Both the position numbers and the translations under genes were made by a program. Under the pieces are notes generated by a model. That model had not been told where the DNA came from. It did not search any database and saw nothing but the letters and a program-made list of their open reading frames with translations. Positions 52,611-61,221 of a stretch of 64,000 bases of DNA are shown here, piece after piece. This stretch comes from CAMCXE01 sp046347475 (lineage in GTDB: Bacteria; Pseudomonadota; Gammaproteobacteria; Pseudomonadales; Cellvibrionaceae): contig JAXMGD010000004.1 of NCBI GenBank assembly GCA_046347475.1, positions 248,001 to 312,000 on the forward strand, read 5' to 3'. Every line of letters starts with the position of its first letter. Within the stretch, counting starts at the first letter, position 1.

Positions 52611-52837
52611 GGCCGCAGGCATCACTCAAAGAAGACTATCCACTTCACCGCAAGGATCCGTTGGGCAATGACGTAATAGATTGCAAAAATCCTTTAGAAG
52701 GGCAGATCAAAAGGTCAGGTGATATGAACTTAGAAAGTGTATTAGAGCATCACTTAGGTTTTTACAACCATCAAACACAAGCGCGCCTATATAGGTAGCA
52801 ACGCGTGGGGCTACCACACGCGCCATATAAAACAGAG

Positions 52838-53452
52838 TTAACCATTCATAAACGCCGCTTTTAACGCCGTATAAATTTGCTCTTTAAAATCAGTAGCATT
52901 TACGTCGATGCGTGCCAAAATATCAATCAGGTGCTCGTTATCCTCCCTACCCTGCCATATTTTTTTATAGGTACCCTCTTTATATCCGTGATCCTGACGA
53001 AAAAAATTGAGAATATTTTTACCTACATACAGGCTGTACAGCCGAACAAACGACAGATGACTTAATTGCATTAATTGCGCGAATTCAGCCACTGCAAATC
53101 CCTGCTGCATTAAGGTTTTGGCAACAAAATGCTCTACGGCTGCATTAAAGTCTTGCGGGCCGTGAGGCGCTGTCAGGCCTGCGGCTAAATTCTGGGCAAT
53201 GTCTGCAGGATTGGCGCCGGATTGCAACTGCATACTCAACCCAAAATGCCAAATATCAACCAATTCCAAAGCGACCTGATCGTGATCTGGCGTCTGCTTT
53301 TTCCACCATTTCCAACCGTAGTGCTCCAACAACTCAGCGGACTCCACCCAAATTGCGCGATGCCACGCATAACCCTGTTCGCGCCACTGAGGATGAACCT
53401 TGCAATTCATGGCGTCTTGTAACTCTAACATCGCGATTAGTTGTTGCTGCAT
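52838..53452 (-). CDS. Dimeric dUTP diphosphatase
   Basis: 204 residues. The metal-binding helix ESAELLEHYGWKWWKK and DQVALELVDIWHFGLSM match the all-alpha dUTPase (dUTPase_2, MazG-related). It turns dUTP into dUMP, limiting uracil in DNA. The second half (VGKNILNFFRQDHGYKEGTYKKIW) is typical. Divergent from the PAP2 gene with a 93-bp gap. The ordinary trimeric dut could exist elsewhere. Confidence 0.87.
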   Translation of the reverse strand: MQQQLIAMLELQDAMNCKVHPQWREQGYAWHRAIWVESAELLEHYGWKWWKKQTPDHDQVALELVDIWHFGLSMQLQSGANPADIAQNLAAGLTAPHGPQDFNAAVEHFVAKTLMQQGFAVAEFAQLMQLSHLSFVRLYSLYVGKNILNFFRQDHGYKEGTYKKIWQGREDNEHLIDILARIDVNATDFKEQIYTALKAAFMNG

Positions 53453-53545
53453 AAAACCCTCATAAGCCTAAAGTGCAATCTTTGTGTCATAAATGTCCTA
53501 TAGCTTAACAAACAACCCACCCATGCACCAAAGATTGAGGTCGCC

Positions 53546-54070
53546 ATGACACGGTTAGCCAAGTGGAGCCTGCTCGATCATCGATTGTTTTATTGTGTCC
53601 ACAGATTCAGCCACGTTCGACTCATTTATTGGTGGGCGCGTATTTGCTCAGCCAGTGGTGATGGATTTATTTATGGCGTGGCTGCACTCGGTCTCTGGCG
53701 TTTGCAATTGGCGAATCCCCTCAAAGCATTGGCGCTCGGTTATGCTATTGAGCGCTGTATCTATTTTATTGCCAAACCTCTATTTCGGCGTAATCGCCCA
53801 GCCGCGGCTCTGCCCCATTACACGCCTTTTATTCAACCGGCCGATAAATTTAGCTTTCCATCCGGCCATAGTTCAGCGGCATTTTTATTTGCCACTGTAT
53901 GGCACATAGGCGAATTAGGCTACAGCGCCATTGCCTATTTGTGGGCGGCGAATATAGCCTTTTCTCGAGTTATGTTAGGTGTGCATTTTATTTCCGATGT
54001 TGTCGCCGGAGCGATAATCGGCACCCTAATTGGTGTCGGCTGTTTTGAATTGCTGGAGGCAGCTCAGTGA
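53546..54070 (+). CDS. PAP2-family membrane phosphatase
   Basis: 174 residues with five hydrophobic segments. The acid phosphatase motifs are complete: KPLFRRNRP, FPSGHSSAAF and SRVMLGVHFISD. It could act on undecaprenyl diphosphate or phosphatidic acid. It overlaps the glycosyltransferase start by four bases (GTGA), so both are probably made together. Substrate not fixed by sequence. Confidence 0.88.
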   Translation: MTRLAKWSLLDHRLFYCVHRFSHVRLIYWWARICSASGDGFIYGVAALGLWRLQLANPLKALALGYAIERCIYFIAKPLFRRNRPAAALPHYTPFIQPADKFSFPSGHSSAAFLFATVWHIGELGYSAIAYLWAANIAFSRVMLGVHFISDVVAGAIIGTLIGVGCFELLEAAQ

Positions 54071-55173
54071 AAATTCTTTACGGGGTACAGGGTACTGGCA
54101 ATGGACATATCGCCCGCGCTCGGGCGCTCAATCGTGAACTTAACAGGCTGGGTGCTGACATAGATTTTATTTTCAGTGGCCGCAACCCGGCGGATTATTT
54201 CGCCCTTGATGACTTTCCCAAGCATGCTCTCTACCAGGGATTACGCCTTGCCTACACAGCGGGTAAAGTGGATATAGTAAAAACCTGGCAACAAAATAAA
54301 TTACCCATGGTATGCCGTGAGATTAATACACTGGATACTCGCGGATACGACTTGGTTATTTCGGATTTTGAGCCTATAACCGCTTGGGCGGCTAAATTTC
54401 AGGGCACCCAATGCTTAACACTTGGCCACCAATACGCTTTTAACCATTTAATTCCCAAGGCCGACAACAACTTGTTAAGTCGGCACCTATTAAAGGCCGT
54501 TGCTCCCTCAGAATTGGCACTGGGTTTACACTGGTATCACTTTAACCAGCCCATTTTACCGCCCATTATTCAACACTTGGATTCTTCCACCTGCGATCAA
54601 GGTTATTACTTGGTGTACCTGCCATTTGAAGACCGGCAGGATATTATCGATTTTTTGGAACCCTTTGAGGCCGAGAGTTTTATTTGTTTTGGGCCCTATT
54701 CATCGGTTGAAAAAATCAGCAATATATTATTCAGACCCTGCAGTGCAGAGGATTTTCATCCGGCGCTTTGCGGCGCTCGCGGCGTCATTTGCAACGCAGG
54801 TTTTGAACTCACCAGTGAAGCCTTGCAACTGGGTATTAAATTATTAGTAAAGCCGCTGCAAGGCCAAATGGAGCAGGTGTCCAATGCCCGCGCACTGGTG
54901 GAACTGGGTTTAGGCTTAGCGATGTCACGCCTAGAGGCGCACCGATTACACTATTGGCTCAATAACTTTCAGCCCAGAAAAGTCACCTACCCCAATGTGG
55001 CCCGGGCTATTGCGACGTGGATTATGAATAGCCTTATTACGCCTGAGCGCAATTTGCATTCAACACGAGAAAATGCTGGCAAATCAATTGCGCTCTTAGC
55101 CGATACGCTATGGTCACAAACCGATTTTTCCGCCACTCCGTGGTTAATGGGGCGCTATAAATATGCGGCTTAA
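54067..55173 (+). CDS. MJ1255/VC2487-type glycosyltransferase
   Basis: 368 residues. The start MKILYGVQGTGNGHIARARAL is the family signature, followed by FIFSGRNPADYF and the second-domain ICNAGFELTSEALQLG with EQ-N acceptor (EQVSNARALVELGLG). It is a GT28/GT-B-like enzyme; donor and acceptor are unknown. GTG start overlapping PAP2 stop. With a PAP2 lipid phosphatase, a cell-envelope glycolipid role is plausible. Confidence 0.87.
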   Translation: MKILYGVQGTGNGHIARARALNRELNRLGADIDFIFSGRNPADYFALDDFPKHALYQGLRLAYTAGKVDIVKTWQQNKLPMVCREINTLDTRGYDLVISDFEPITAWAAKFQGTQCLTLGHQYAFNHLIPKADNNLLSRHLLKAVAPSELALGLHWYHFNQPILPPIIQHLDSSTCDQGYYLVYLPFEDRQDIIDFLEPFEAESFICFGPYSSVEKISNILFRPCSAEDFHPALCGARGVICNAGFELTSEALQLGIKLLVKPLQGQMEQVSNARALVELGLGLAMSRLEAHRLHYWLNNFQPRKVTYPNVARAIATWIMNSLITPERNLHSTRENAGKSIALLADTLWSQTDFSATPWLMGRYKYAA

Positions 55174-55227
55174 CGCCGAGTTTTGCCAAAAGCGTAGCTG
55201 ATCAGCAACAAGGCATGGTTAGACTTA

Positions 55228-55464
55228 TCACGTATTGTTGATTTGGGCATGAATTAATTCTAAAACAGCAACGGCCTCATCAAAGATTTGCGCCGCAGTA
55301 TCAGAGGGAGATGACCGCAAATTGAATGCCATTTGGTCTGCCTTTGCTCCGATTAGAAGTTCTTCTACGATCCCAGGTCGAGTTACCTCTAATTGTTGCA
55401 ACAGCATGTGAAGTATGTAGGCGCAAGCACCAGCTTTCACTTCAGTTTTTGATAGTGCACTCAT
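55228..55464 (-). CDS. Small uncharacterised protein (78 residues)
   Basis: A 78-residue acidic, mostly helical, Cys-poor protein (KTEVKAGACAYILHMLLQQLEVTRPG). ATG 55464 has a GGGG site. It lies directly before a family-2 repeat and in the convergent space of the glycosyltransferase gene. Not recognised; no function proposed. Confidence 0.6.
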   Translation of the reverse strand: MSALSKTEVKAGACAYILHMLLQQLEVTRPGIVEELLIGAKADQMAFNLRSSPSDTAAQIFDEAVAVLELIHAQINNT

Positions 55465-55497
55465 AATTACCCCTAATTTTTCAACCGGTTAACAATC

Positions 55498-55614
55498 CTA
55501 TTAACCCACGGACAAAATAGATCGTTGTGTCATCGCCCCGCTAAAACTGGCGCAGATGCATAGATATGCTTGTTTTAGCGGGGCTCGCGGCGGCTTAAGC
55601 CGCCGGGTTAATAG
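55498..55614. repeat. Palindromic repeat family 2, copy 3 (best preserved)
   Basis: Ends CTATTAACCC and GGGTTAATAG are perfect inverted repeats. Inside, CCCCGCTAAAAC (55536-55547) pairs with GTTTTAGCGGGG (55572-55583), enclosing a small GCATA/TATGC hairpin. A 16-bp palindrome, GGCGGCTTAAGCCGCC, is at 55589-55604. 117 bp in total. Confidence 0.8.
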
Positions 55615-55624
55615 AAGCTTTTGA

Positions 55625-56437
55625 TTAATTATTCACGTATGCCACTAATTCCGGCATATGGGCTGCTGCCTTATTAAATAGACGCAGAAAATTAGTTGAG
55701 GTAGCCCGATACAATTCCTCTTTATGTATTCCCTTAAGATCGGCAATAAAATCTGCCACCTCACGCACGTATTGAGGAATATTGGATTTTCCTCGATAAG
55801 GGATAGGCGCAAGGTATGGGGAGTCGGTTTCAATTAACAATCGCTCAAGTGGAATTTTTTTTACCACTTCGCGCAAATCACTGGCGTTTTTAAATGTGAC
55901 TATGCCAGAGATTGAAATATAAAAATTCATATCCAAAGCGGCTTTGGCCATGGCCCAATCTTCAGTAAAACAATGCATCACACCTGAGCTGGTCATGTTT
56001 GCATGGGCTCGCATCAGAGACAAGGTGTCCTGCTGCGCCTGGCGGGTGTGAATAATGACTGGCAAATTTAATTCGGCCCCAGCGATTAAATGGTGTTTAA
56101 AACTCTCTTGCTGAATGGCTGCAAAATCGGCTGAATAATAATAGTCCAACCCCGTTTCACCTAAGGCCACAACCTTGGGGGCCGCCGCCCAGTCTTTAAG
56201 GGTTGCCACGCTCAACACCTTATCTTTAACATCCGAAGGGTGCGCCCCCACAGACGCCACCACCGATGCAAACTCCTGAGCAATGGCTAATACCGCATCT
56301 TTGTTTTCCTCACTAATACATACGCAGAGCATACCCGCAACACCACAGGCGCGGGCCTTTGCGATTAATTCCGTGAGCGTTTGCTGGTGGGACGAAAGGT
56401 CTAAGCGATCCAAATGACAGTGGGAATCAACGATCAT
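55625..56437 (-). CDS. tatD: TatD-family metal-dependent deoxyribonuclease
   Basis: 270 residues. All metal-site motifs are present: VDSHCHLD, ALGETGLDYYY, IIHTRQA, HCFTED and ETDSPYLAP. TatD-type nucleases (YcfH branch) act in DNA fragmentation and repair; this genomic position, after pilZ-holB-tmk, is YcfH-like. ATG 56437 (MIVDSHCH) is used; the frame extends five codons further. A hairpin separates it from pilZ. Confidence 0.92.
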   Translation of the reverse strand: MIVDSHCHLDRLDLSSHQQTLTELIAKARACGVAGMLCVCISEENKDAVLAIAQEFASVVASVGAHPSDVKDKVLSVATLKDWAAAPKVVALGETGLDYYYSADFAAIQQESFKHHLIAGAELNLPVIIHTRQAQQDTLSLMRAHANMTSSGVMHCFTEDWAMAKAALDMNFYISISGIVTFKNASDLREVVKKIPLERLLIETDSPYLAPIPYRGKSNIPQYVREVADFIADLKGIHKEELYRATSTNFLRLFNKAAAHMPELVAYVNN

Positions 56438-56452
56438 AATTATGAGCACCAC

Positions 56453-56480
56453 AAAAAAAGGCGCTGATTTTGCGCCTTTT
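56453..56480 (-). terminator. Hairpin between pilZ and tatD
   Basis: AAAAGGCGC (minus strand, from 56480) pairs with GCGCCTTTT, continuing into TTTTTTT to 56453. It is a strong intrinsic terminator by sequence, 33 bp after pilZ and only 16 bp before the tatD ATG, so tatD may be expressed through attenuation or a weak promoter. Confidence 0.75.
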
Positions 56481-56512
56481 GATGGATGAAGTCGATGCTG
56501 GAATGGGCTGAA

Positions 56513-56866
56513 TTACATGGTGTGGGTGGGGCGGTCTGATTCGAGGGTACCGGCTAAATAGGTTTCAATTTTTTTCGAGGCTGCTTCGCTATCAGCATTA
56601 AATTGCACGCCAATGCCTGCGGCCCGATTACCTTGAGCGCCTTTGGGTGTAATCCATACAACCTTACCCGCCACAGGGATTTTTTCGGGCTCATCCATTA
56701 GGTTCAACAACATAAATACCTCATCGCCCAGCGAGTAGGCTTTATTAGTGGGGATAAATAACCCGCCGTTTTTGATAAACGGCATATAGGCTGCGTAAAG
56801 TACGGCCTTATCGCGAATGGTTAATGAAAGTATCCCGTTGCGGGCGCTGCCACCCAGTGCTTGCAT
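56513..56866 (-). CDS. pilZ: Type IV pilus assembly protein PilZ
   Basis: 117 residues, the classical PilZ next to holB. LTIRDKAVLYAAYMPFIKNGGLFIPTNKAY and VFMLLNLMDEPEKIPVAGKVVWITPKG with GIGVQF are the PilZ family core. This subtype lacks the RxxxR c-di-GMP motif and interacts with PilB/FimX for type IV pilus extension. It starts at ATG 56866. The terminator downstream limits readthrough. Confidence 0.92.
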   Translation of the reverse strand: MQALGGSARNGILSLTIRDKAVLYAAYMPFIKNGGLFIPTNKAYSLGDEVFMLLNLMDEPEKIPVAGKVVWITPKGAQGNRAAGIGVQFNADSEAASKKIETYLAGTLESDRPTHTM

Positions 56867-56992
56867 GTGAGCCTCGTATCAGTTCTTTAAAATGTATCGA
56901 CATTTAGCCTAAGGCGAATGCCTGCGACACCATAACGCGGGGGGTTGGTTGTGTCCAGGCATAAACCCTAGGGCCGTGTTGTTCTTCTAAGG

Positions 56993-57958
56993 TTAGGCCA
57001 GTTTGAACAGACTACCCAACTCTACCAATAATTCTTCCACCACCAACTGAGCATTTAAATTCACCCCAGCAAGAAAAAGGCGCTTCTTTTGTTGCAGGCT
57101 CTCATACAGACGCAGCAGATCTTTTGCCTCAAGCCGAGCAAAAGACGGCACCGCGAGCGTTTGCGGTTGGAAGGGCTCGGCCAACGCACTGTGCACCCAG
57201 GCCATGGCTTGATCAAGTACCAATGCAAGACCTAATTGGCTCATGGGTTTGGCAATTTGAGAGAGCGATTGCCGGGCCGTTAAATACTGCTCCAAATGCC
57301 CGGCCAGAGTTGCACATTGCTCGAAATAACCCTCTTTTTGCCATTTGATCACCCGCAATGGCGCGCCCTGCGCACTGGTTAATTTCTCCTGGGCCTGGGC
57401 AATACCCTGTTGGTTAAGCCAACCAAGGCCCTCTTCCCATCGGGGCGTTGGCAATGGAATTCGCGTACAGCGGCTTTTAATGGTGGCCAACAGCCGCGAG
57501 GGATTGACGCTCACCAACATAAAATAGGTTTGGCCGATGGGCTCTTCTAAATTTTTCAGCAGCGCATTGGCGGCGTTGGTGTTCATAGCATCAGCAGGGT
57601 CTATTACCACTACCTTGCGGCCACTCTGCTGGGCGGTGTTGGCTATAAATTCATTTAACGCGCGAATCTGCGCAATTTTAATGACTTTGGAGTCCTCTTC
57701 CGGCGCCAGGATAAATATATCGGGGTGATTGTGATTGGCCAGCAATAAACAGCCGGCGCACACACCACAGGGGTTCATTTCCCTGGGCGCCTCGCACAAT
57801 AAAATGTGCGCAAAGGCGCGGGCAAATTCACTGGCACCCACCCCATCGGCGGCGGTCAGTAGCAGGCCCGCTGGCAGGCGGTTGAGTGTTAGCATCTGGG
57901 TCAGCTGCTGCCACGCAGGGTATAGCCAGGGCAAAACATCTGTTGGGTAGGCAACCAT
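56993..57958 (-). CDS. holB: DNA polymerase III delta prime subunit
   Basis: 321 residues. An AAA+ clamp-loader fold with a non-canonical Walker A region (GLLLTAADGVGASEFARAFA), zinc-binding Cys cluster (CGVCAGCLLLANH) and sensor-1-like NALLKNLEEP. It loads the beta clamp. ATG 57958 (MVAYPTDV) is chosen; the frame reaches 57991. Between tmk and this gene a convergent rluA is inserted, so the usual tmk-holB coupling is broken. Confidence 0.92.
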   Translation of the reverse strand: MVAYPTDVLPWLYPAWQQLTQMLTLNRLPAGLLLTAADGVGASEFARAFAHILLCEAPREMNPCGVCAGCLLLANHNHPDIFILAPEEDSKVIKIAQIRALNEFIANTAQQSGRKVVVIDPADAMNTNAANALLKNLEEPIGQTYFMLVSVNPSRLLATIKSRCTRIPLPTPRWEEGLGWLNQQGIAQAQEKLTSAQGAPLRVIKWQKEGYFEQCATLAGHLEQYLTARQSLSQIAKPMSQLGLALVLDQAMAWVHSALAEPFQPQTLAVPSFARLEAKDLLRLYESLQQKKRLFLAGVNLNAQLVVEELLVELGSLFKLA

Positions 57959-58046
57959 AGTTGTATCACTTAACTGAAGCGTAAAACCCACGGCGTAGTT
58001 ATCGCGGGGGAATTTTGGGAGAATAGCGCCCTTTGGGCCCTAATCA

Positions 58047-58685
58047 GTGATTGATGTAATTTACCAAGACGACCACCTCATTGCGGTCAATAAACCCTCA
58101 GGCGTCTTAAGTGTTCCGGGGCTTGTGTGCGAGGATAATCTACTGGATCGAGTCCTTAAGCAGTTTCCCAACAGCCGCACCGTGCACCGTTTGGATATGA
58201 GCACCTCAGGCCTACTACTATTTGCGCAGTCGTACCCCGCACAAAAAGCGCTGAATAATCTGTTTGCCAAAGGCCAGATCAAAAAACGCTACAAAGCCGT
58301 GGTGGCGGGCCTAGTAGCTGCCGATGCGGGAGAAATTCACCTGCCGCTGATTGCCGACTGGCCCAATCGACCTCGACAAAAAATTGATTGGCAGCAGGGC
58401 AAGTCCTCCCACACCTGTTTCAAAACCCTCAAGCGTTGCCCAACAAGCCACACTAGCCTGGTGGATTTATTTCCCATCACCGGGCGCTCGCACCAACTGC
58501 GCGTCCACTGCCTGGGTATCGGCCACCCAATCTTGGGCGATCAACTTTATAACCGTGAACAATCCCACCTACAGGCGCCGCGCCTTATGCTCCATGCCGA
58601 GCAAATATCGCTGCTCCACCCGATGACCGCTGAGCCGCTGACTATTCAGTGCCCGGATGAATTTAACCAACTGCTCGCCGGTTGA
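58047..58685 (+). CDS. rluA: RNA pseudouridine synthase RluA-type
   Basis: 212 residues. Catalytic Asp in VHRLDMSTSGLLL, with IADWPNRPRQKIDW and ITGRSHQLRVHCLGIGHPILGDQLY, matches E. coli RluA (dual-specific 23S rRNA and tRNA). GTG start at 58047. It is divergent from holB by 89 bp and its 3' end overlaps tmk by 23 bp in convergent orientation. The placement between tmk and holB is unusual. Confidence 0.88.
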   Translation: MIDVIYQDDHLIAVNKPSGVLSVPGLVCEDNLLDRVLKQFPNSRTVHRLDMSTSGLLLFAQSYPAQKALNNLFAKGQIKKRYKAVVAGLVAADAGEIHLPLIADWPNRPRQKIDWQQGKSSHTCFKTLKRCPTSHTSLVDLFPITGRSHQLRVHCLGIGHPILGDQLYNREQSHLQAPRLMLHAEQISLLHPMTAEPLTIQCPDEFNQLLAG

Positions 58686-59298
58686 AAAAATCACTCAGCA
58701 CCTGGGCGATTTGGCTCTGCACGTGAAGCAGCGGCAAGCTCGCATCGATTACGGCAAAGCGCGCCGAATCCTGCTGTACGCGGCTCAGATAGCCACTGCG
58801 CACCCGTTCAAAAAAACTCGCCGTTTCCTGTTCAAAACGGTCCAGCTCGCCGCGCTTACGGGCGCGCGCAAGGCCAGTTTCCACATCTAAATCCAGATAG
58901 ATGGTTAGGTCTGGCAAAAAATTGTTCAGCACCAGCTGGTGCAGAGACTCAATAGTGGCCAAGCGCAAGCCCCGCCCAAAACCCTGATAGGCATAGGTGG
59001 CATCTACAAAACGGTCGGAGACAACCGTTTGCCCGCGCGCAATGGCCGGGCGAATTTTCTCGGCTAGATGCTGCGCCCGGGCGGCAAATACCAGCAGTAA
59101 TTCAGTATCAGCCGCCATAGGCTCGCTGCGAGGCGCCAGCAGTAATGTGCGGATAGCTTCGGCTAACTCGGTGCCGCCGGGCTCGCGGGTGACAATAAAA
59201 TCCACCGCCTGCTGTTTCAGCCAATCGGCGATGAAATTTAAATTGGTGGATTTACCTACCCCTTCCACCCCCTCCAGGCTAATAAAAAACCCACTCAT
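58663..59298 (-). CDS. tmk: Thymidylate kinase
   Basis: 211 residues. Walker A EGVEGVGKSTN (residues about 9-19), the TMP-binding DR(F) loop VVSDRFVDATYAYQG, and FLPDLTIYLDLDVETG are intact. It phosphorylates dTMP to dTDP. The start overlaps mltG by four bases (ATGA). The 3' end overlaps rluA on the other strand. Confidence 0.95.
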   Translation of the reverse strand: MSGFFISLEGVEGVGKSTNLNFIADWLKQQAVDFIVTREPGGTELAEAIRTLLLAPRSEPMAADTELLLVFAARAQHLAEKIRPAIARGQTVVSDRFVDATYAYQGFGRGLRLATIESLHQLVLNNFLPDLTIYLDLDVETGLARARKRGELDRFEQETASFFERVRSGYLSRVQQDSARFAVIDASLPLLHVQSQIAQVLSDFFNRRAVG

Positions 59299-60344
59299 TT
59301 GGCGGTTTTTCCAGCCGGTGCCGATTGATAATGCTCAGCGCGATTAGTGCGCTGGTAATATTCCACGGCTTTGGTGTGCTCCGCGAGGGTTGCGGAAAAT
59401 ACATGGCTGCCGTCGCCTTTGGCGACAAAGTACAACTCATCGCCCTCTGCCGGGTGCAAGGCCGCCTGCAAAGCCCCAAGGCCGGGGTTGGCAATCGGCC
59501 CCGGCGGCAAGCCGTCGATGAGGTAGGTGTTATAGGGGGTCGGGGTTTGCAAATCTTTTTGCGTCAAATTGCCGCTGTACGCCTCACCCAAACCGTAGAT
59601 AACGGTTGGGTCGGTTTGTAAGCGCATTTTATTTTTTAACCGGCGGACAAAAACCCCGGCAATTTTTTCTCGTTCACTGGCAAGGCCCGTTTCTTTTTCA
59701 ATGATAGAAGCCATGATCAGGGCTTCACTGGCGCTCATGTAGGGCAGATTGTCCGCCCGTGAGCGCCAGGCGCGCTCTAAGGATTGCTGCATTTTCTTAT
59801 GGGCCTGCAGCAGAATTTCTTTGTCGGAATCGCCCGCTAAAAACGCGTAGGTATCGGGAAAGAACCAGCCATCCAAATTTTCATAGCTAAATTGCAGGAT
59901 TTTTTTGTGCTCTTCGATGGGCTTGTTGGCGAGCTCATGACGCAATTTAGGCTGCTGTTTCAGAATGTCGATAAATTCTTTGTAGCTAATCCCTTCGGGA
60001 AAAGTCACCGAATATTTAATAACCTCACCGCGCTGCAACTGGTGCAACACACTTAAAGGACTGGTGTTGGCGGGCAGCTCATATTCACCGGCTTGCAGCG
60101 GTTTGGCTTCCACCCAGTGCGCGTAGGCACGCCAGATCAAGGGCCACTCAACTCGGCCCGCCGCGGCAAGGCGCCCGGCGATTTGGCCGGTGGACTCTCC
60201 CCGGTTAATTTCAAATACCAAGGGTGCCGAAGCGGTGGCCGTGGGCATTTGTAGCCATTGCACTGCCCAAAAGGTTGCGCCCATTGCGCACAGGCCAAGG
60301 CCCAGCAGCAGAAGCAAAATCGGTTTAATTATGCGGATTGTCAT
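59295..60344 (-). CDS. mltG: Endolytic transglycosylase MltG (YceG)
   Basis: 349 residues. One N-terminal membrane helix is followed by the LysM-like part and the catalytic Glu in SIIEKETG, and LQTDPTVIYGLGEAY, with NTYLIDGLPPGPIANPG. MltG cuts nascent glycan strands in the periplasm and sets strand length. The chosen ATG at 60344 gives the standard TM start; the frame extends 165 bases into pabC and is rejected. It is four bases after pabC. Confidence 0.94.
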   Translation of the reverse strand: MTIRIIKPILLLLLGLGLCAMGATFWAVQWLQMPTATASAPLVFEINRGESTGQIAGRLAAAGRVEWPLIWRAYAHWVEAKPLQAGEYELPANTSPLSVLHQLQRGEVIKYSVTFPEGISYKEFIDILKQQPKLRHELANKPIEEHKKILQFSYENLDGWFFPDTYAFLAGDSDKEILLQAHKKMQQSLERAWRSRADNLPYMSASEALIMASIIEKETGLASEREKIAGVFVRRLKNKMRLQTDPTVIYGLGEAYSGNLTQKDLQTPTPYNTYLIDGLPPGPIANPGLGALQAALHPAEGDELYFVAKGDGSHVFSATLAEHTKAVEYYQRTNRAEHYQSAPAGKTAK

Positions 60345-60348
60345 GAAG

Positions 60349-61206
60349 TTACTGCCATAAAGAGTCGATAGCGCGCTGCCAATGGCGCGTCTTAGGCCCT
60401 GGTTTAAAGAAGGTGTGCTCGATGTGTGTGACAGGCCATATGCCACGCAGGCTGTTGCAAATGAACACCTCATCGGCACTGAGCACATCCGTAAGGGTAA
60501 AAAACCCACTCTGGGTGTTAAGCCCTTCCGCCTGCGCCCGCTGCACTATCCACCGCCGCATCACACCGGCAACCCCACTGTGGGTCAGTGCAGGCGTAAA
60601 CAGATCCTCCCCGCGCAGCCACATGATGTTGTGGGTAAGGGTTTCAATCACCGCATCGCACTCATCCAGCAACAGCCATTGATGGGTGGGCGCCGCTAGG
60701 TTCCCCTGGGCGGCCAACACGTACTCAAGCCGATTAAGGTGTTTAAGTCCACCCAGATGAACGCTGCGGGCGAGGCGCACCGGCGACACCTGCAGGCCTA
60801 CGCCTTGGGCAGCGGCCTCAACCGATGCCACACAGGGGCGGTACAGCCAATAACAATTGGGGGCGTCTGCCGGGTCTGGCCCGTAACCTGGTGCGTTACC
60901 GCGGGTGAGTATGAGTTTAAGGGCGCCCCAGTGAGCGAGCCCGCTGGCAGCCAAATCCGCCAATATCAGCGATAACTGCTGTTCGATGGGCTCTTGTGCG
61001 AGGGGGATAGACAGCCGCTGGGCACTGGCCAACAGGCGGTCACGGTGCAGAGGCCAAAGCGGCACTTTACCCGCCTGATAGCGCATGGTCTCAAACACCC
61101 CATCGCCATAGGCTAAGCCGCGGTCAGATAGGCTTACCTGATGGCAGCGGGCTCCATTCACCCAGCCGATTGGTGTTGCATCACTCCAGGTAGGTGCCGC
61201 CGCCAT
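60349..61206 (-). CDS. pabC: Aminodeoxychorismate lyase
   Basis: 285 residues of the class IV aminotransferase fold. Markers include LAYGDGVFETMRY and LKLILTRG at the N-terminal side, PLP Lys in LKHLNRLEYVLA, and LLLDECDAVIETLTHN. It yields 4-aminobenzoate for folate from aminodeoxychorismate. Between fabF and mltG, its classical place. The ATG at 61206 is 15 bases after fabF. Confidence 0.92.
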   Translation of the reverse strand: MAAAPTWSDATPIGWVNGARCHQVSLSDRGLAYGDGVFETMRYQAGKVPLWPLHRDRLLASAQRLSIPLAQEPIEQQLSLILADLAASGLAHWGALKLILTRGNAPGYGPDPADAPNCYWLYRPCVASVEAAAQGVGLQVSPVRLARSVHLGGLKHLNRLEYVLAAQGNLAAPTHQWLLLDECDAVIETLTHNIMWLRGEDLFTPALTHSGVAGVMRRWIVQRAQAEGLNTQSGFFTLTDVLSADEVFICNSLRGIWPVTHIEHTFFKPGPKTRHWQRAIDSLWQ

Positions 61207-61221
61207 GGTTGGATCTCGAAC

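Larger units (their letters stand above)
51885..52837. other. 953-bp gap upstream of the SGNH lipoprotein, with two repeats
   Basis: Contains family-3 (52149-52287) and family-1 (52528-52610) elements and a 41-residue candidate frame at 52329. Just left of family 3, ATTTCAACAGC (about 52130) is an inverted match to the element's end, a possible fragment of a second copy. The frame at 52547-52798 begins in a repeat and is rejected. Confidence 0.6.

Noticed and set aside
52547..52798. 83-residue plus-strand frame
   Set aside because: It begins within the family-1 repeat and has no ribosome binding site or recognisable domain.
55498..55614. Integron attC site
   Set aside because: The nested hairpins recall attC, but there is no integrase, no cassette array and the conserved core sites do not match well.
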